A stretch of 25,594 bases of DNA from an uncultured Treponema sp. (GTDB taxonomy: Bacteria > Spirochaetota > Spirochaetia > Treponematales > Treponemataceae): assembly GCA_947167745.1 (NCBI GenBank), contig CAMVJE010000018.1, positions 1 to 25,594 of the forward strand, given 5' to 3'. This document shows, piece after piece, positions 23,355-25,594 of this stretch. The notes under the pieces are model-generated. The model had not been told where the DNA came from, did not search any database, and worked only from the letters and a program-made list of their open reading frames with translations. The stretch's first letter is position 1, and the number at the start of each line of letters is the position of its first letter. The position numbers and the translations under genes were made by a program.

Positions 23355-23911
23355 CTTCTGCTCCAAAGAGCACAATAAGCCTGAGTTCGGGCAGCGAATC
23401 TCGCAACTTTTAGAAGTGCGCGAATCTCCGCCTTGGAATACCAATAGGCTTCAATTTCTTCAAGTTCCGAATCGCTGGGCTGAATTTCACCAGTCGCAGT
23501 TCCAAGTATGCAGATATTTTTTTCGTTTGCAAACCCCACCGCAGAGTAGCTTTCAAGCCAAATTTCATCTATATGCTCAAGGTGAAGACCTGTTTCTTCC
23601 TGAAGTTCACGGCTTGCAGCAGATGCGGCATCTTCTCCCTTATCAATAAGGCCTGCCGGGAAATTATATACCCATTCTCCTGGTGCCATACGGAATTCCC
23701 GGCTCAGAAGAATGTGCTCATTCTCCTTGTCATGCATAATCATGACGACGGCATCAACCTTTCCATCATGAAGTTGCTCAAATGAATTCAAATTCCGGTT
23801 TCGACTGATCATCTCATAATTTTTGATTTTTCCGCTGGCCGTCTCATATTCGATATCGTAACGAGTTATAAATTTTCCTTCGAGGATTTTTTTGATGCTT
23901 TTAAATTTCAT
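23351..23911 (-). CDS. Nudix hydrolase, ADP-ribose pyrophosphatase type
   Basis: 186 aa. The Nudix box is perfect at 87-109: G87, E93, R101-E102, E105-E106, G108 (GLIDKGEDAASAASRELQEETG). It is preceded by NFPAG, and the N-terminal strands and length match NudF/ADP-ribose pyrophosphatase-like members. These enzymes split nucleoside diphosphates linked to another group, using Mg2+. The exact substrate cannot be read from sequence. A good GGAG lies 6 nt before the ATG, partly inside the end of the upstream nitrilase gene, whose stop is one base away. The two are therefore co-transcribed and probably coupled. Confidence 0.92.
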   Translation of the reverse strand: MKFKSIKKILEGKFITRYDIEYETASGKIKNYEMISRNRNLNSFEQLHDGKVDAVVMIMHDKENEHILLSREFRMAPGEWVYNFPAGLIDKGEDAASAASRELQEETGLHLEHIDEIWLESYSAVGFANEKNICILGTATGEIQPSDSELEEIEAYWYSKAEIRALLKVARFAARTQAYCALWSRS

Positions 23912-23912
23912 G

Positions 23913-25292
23913 TTAAACTCCGTTGATTACTTCGTAATAAATACAATCCTGCTTACAGACACCTTTGAAAGCACCACTGCAAATAGGCATTTTCGTCAAT
24001 TTTTGAGCCTCATCATCATTGCGGGAAATTCGTTTACGGATGTAGCCAATATTCGCAAAATTTCCCTCTTTCCCCTTTTCAAGAGCCGCACATGTATTAA
24101 TCCATACTACATTACAATCATCATGAGCACACAAATCGAATGACTGTCGGAAATCATAGGAGCCTGTAGAAAAAGACGGAACAATAATTAGTGTAAGTTT
24201 AAAGCAGCGCATCAACTGTTCCATATATTTTGTAGTAAGGAAATCCTTGCAAATCAGAATTGCAATTCTGCCAATTCCCTCAAAATGGAATATATTCACA
24301 ACAAGGCTTGAAAGTATTCCCTCAAGATAGCCACTTCCGTTATATTCAACACGGAAGGGGTTTTGTTTGCTCTGTCTGCACACTAAATTTCCAAATTTAT
24401 CAAGAATCGTTACCGTATTTCTGTTGTTAACCCAGAAAGAAGGAAGAATTATAAGTGACGGAATATTTTTTGCCTGATTTTCATCAAGTGCCTTTAGTCT
24501 CTCACTTATAAAATCAACCATAGTGGGATTTCCGAGCATTTCTGGAAAAACAATGATATCTGAATTGTTTGAGGCCGCTGTTAAAATCTTCTGCCAGATG
24601 ACTTCATTTTCGTCTGTAAAATCGCTCTTTTCGTAAATAATTTTGAAATATTGAACTTTGTCCTCAGAATAGGCCTGAATATCAAATCCCCGCTGCAGGC
24701 GAAGCGGAGTGGCTGCAATTTTAAGCGAGCGTTTTTTATTGAAATCTGTAAAAAGATTGCTCTTTATGAAAAAATGCTTGTCAATCAACTCGCCGAGTAT
24801 GGAATTTTCCATGAGGAGCATGTTAAACAGAAAATTATCCATTCGGTTGTAACTGTGCGAAAGACGGTGTTTCCGCTCCCATATACATGAACAGCGGGGT
24901 AAAAGTCCGATGCCGGTGGATTCACGGTTTGTATTGAGCACAACGGAAAAATCATCTTCCTGAAACTCACGAATTTTTTTGCGCAGGTTAGACTCAAGGC
25001 TTTCATCAAGAATCTGGACAAGGCGCACAATCGAAAAGACATCATTCTTTGATTTTAAATCCACAATTAAAGAATTCAGTTTATCAAAAATCTCTTCTGT
25101 AAATTCTGTATCGTCAAGCTGGGCAATTTCTTCGCTTGAAGCATTGAGTTCGGGGATAGCTAATGAAACAAGCTCATTGATTCTCTTTATTTCATCTACG
25201 GAAATGCAGCTGTACTTTACGAAAAAATCTTCGCTACAATTTTTGATTATAAATGAGCATAATTCAGCAACAACATTGTAAATATTCTGCAT
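23913..25292 (-). CDS. Nitrilase-superfamily protein with unknown N-terminal domain
   Basis: 459 aa. The C-terminal half (about 187-435) has the carbon-nitrogen hydrolase fold with a complete Glu-Lys-Cys triad: E251 (IIVFPEMLGNP), K309 (CRQSKQNPF) and C348 (IAILICKDFL). The later VWINTCAALEKG strand matches the family. The first about 185 residues are helical and acidic, with a C134-x-C136 pair before a His/Arg-rich patch, and I do not recognise them. A C-terminal tail has C438, C446 and C450. The family cleaves amides or nitriles or acts in N-acylation; the substrate here is unknown. GGGAG lies 9 nt before the ATG. The downstream Nudix gene is coupled to it. Confidence 0.78.
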   Translation of the reverse strand: MQNIYNVVAELCSFIIKNCSEDFFVKYSCISVDEIKRINELVSLAIPELNASSEEIAQLDDTEFTEEIFDKLNSLIVDLKSKNDVFSIVRLVQILDESLESNLRKKIREFQEDDFSVVLNTNRESTGIGLLPRCSCIWERKHRLSHSYNRMDNFLFNMLLMENSILGELIDKHFFIKSNLFTDFNKKRSLKIAATPLRLQRGFDIQAYSEDKVQYFKIIYEKSDFTDENEVIWQKILTAASNNSDIIVFPEMLGNPTMVDFISERLKALDENQAKNIPSLIILPSFWVNNRNTVTILDKFGNLVCRQSKQNPFRVEYNGSGYLEGILSSLVVNIFHFEGIGRIAILICKDFLTTKYMEQLMRCFKLTLIIVPSFSTGSYDFRQSFDLCAHDDCNVVWINTCAALEKGKEGNFANIGYIRKRISRNDDEAQKLTKMPICSGAFKGVCKQDCIYYEVINGV

Positions 25293-25325
25293 TTATCAGT
25301 TCTCCCATAAAACAGAGAATCAAAA

Positions 25326-25594
25326 TTACGAAAGTTCAAGCCAGCTTTCAATCTTCTGGCGGACTTCTTCGTTCGAGATTTTGCCAGCCACGCTCAGGAT
25401 TTTGGCCTTTTTCATCATGACCTTGGCCTCTTCCTCGCTGATTCCCCGGCTCTGCATGTAGAAAAGCTCGTCGGCACCAAGGCGGCCCAAAGTTGAGCCG
25501 TGAGTGCCTGCTACATTTTCTTCGTCACAGAGAATCATGGGAATTGACTTGTTGATTGCGGTAGGACTCATGAGCAAAGTTTCTTCCTGCTCGT
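25326..25594 (-). CDS. sufD: SufB/SufD-family Fe-S cluster assembly protein, C-terminal part
   Basis: The last 89 codons are visible; the frame stays open to the window edge (EQEETLLMSPTAINK), so the 5' part lies outside. The C-terminal SufBD signature is clear: a CDEENVAGTHGSTLGRLG stretch aligned with the usual ADDVxCxHGATxG, then ELFYMQSRGISEEEA. This complex, with the SufC ATPase, builds Fe-S clusters in the cytoplasm. The tail without an extended insertion and the divergent AGTHG fit SufD better than SufB, but this is not certain. It ends 33 bp upstream of the nitrilase gene in the same direction. Confidence 0.85.
   Translation of the reverse strand, partial: EQEETLLMSPTAINKSIPMILCDEENVAGTHGSTLGRLGADELFYMQSRGISEEEAKVMMKKAKILSVAGKISNEEVRQKIESWLELS

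Overview
The window looks like chromosomal DNA from a Treponema-type spirochaete, probably a commensal or environmental species rather than T. pallidum. The main reasons are the gene order and low GC. The block tamB-bamA-skp-mutS and the block cheW - DegT-like - nadK - recN - unknown - HD - LysM/M23 both match the order I remember from T. pallidum (around TP0325-TP0328 and TP0439-TP0444; recalled, not checked). An aroB gene argues against the reduced pathogenic species. The window is dense: no gene-free stretch exceeds about 230 bases.

Layout. (1) Positions 1-99: the 5' half of a tRNA-Asp(GTC) on the minus strand with its own sigma70-type promoter. (2) 124-8708, minus strand: a compact, probably single operon starting at a clear promoter (8731-8759): gltD-like flavoprotein, cheW, a DegT-fold protein lacking the PLP lysine, nadK, recN, an unknown helical protein, an HD/YfbR-like hydrolase and a LysM protein with a degenerate M23 domain. 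Several neighbours overlap or abut exactly. (3) 8798-9589: comF. A GC-rich, hairpin-containing intergenic element (about 9664-9761) separates it from (4) 9762-19889, minus strand: the outer-membrane assembly operon tamB, bamA, skp, followed by mutS. (5) 20056-22919, plus strand: tmk, an unknown exported 203-aa protein and aroB. These genes look richer in G/C-ending codons than their neighbours, and the unknown gene sits between two diverged copies of a structured 140-200 bp repeat. (6) 22963-23354: a small XRE-type regulator with a perfect 9-bp inverted repeat over its own -10 box and start codon. (7) 23351-25594, minus strand: a Nudix hydrolase, a nitrilase-fold protein with an unknown N-terminal half, and the C-terminal end of a SufB/SufD Fe-S assembly protein.

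How the genes fit together. TamB, BamA and Skp are the envelope-biogenesis set: chaperone, beta-barrel insertase and lipid-transport or assembly bridge. RecN and MutS are DNA repair. NadK, the flavoprotein and possibly the Nudix enzyme touch pyridine nucleotides. CheW couples chemoreceptors to CheA, which is not in the window.

The points most worth a second look are: the paired structured repeats around the 203-aa gene; a 35-bp hairpin element present twice with a compensatory base-pair change; three enzyme folds that lack a canonical catalytic residue (DegT lysine, thymidylate kinase P-loop lysine, M23 metal ligands); the self-operator of the XRE gene; and the coupled Nudix/nitrilase pair.
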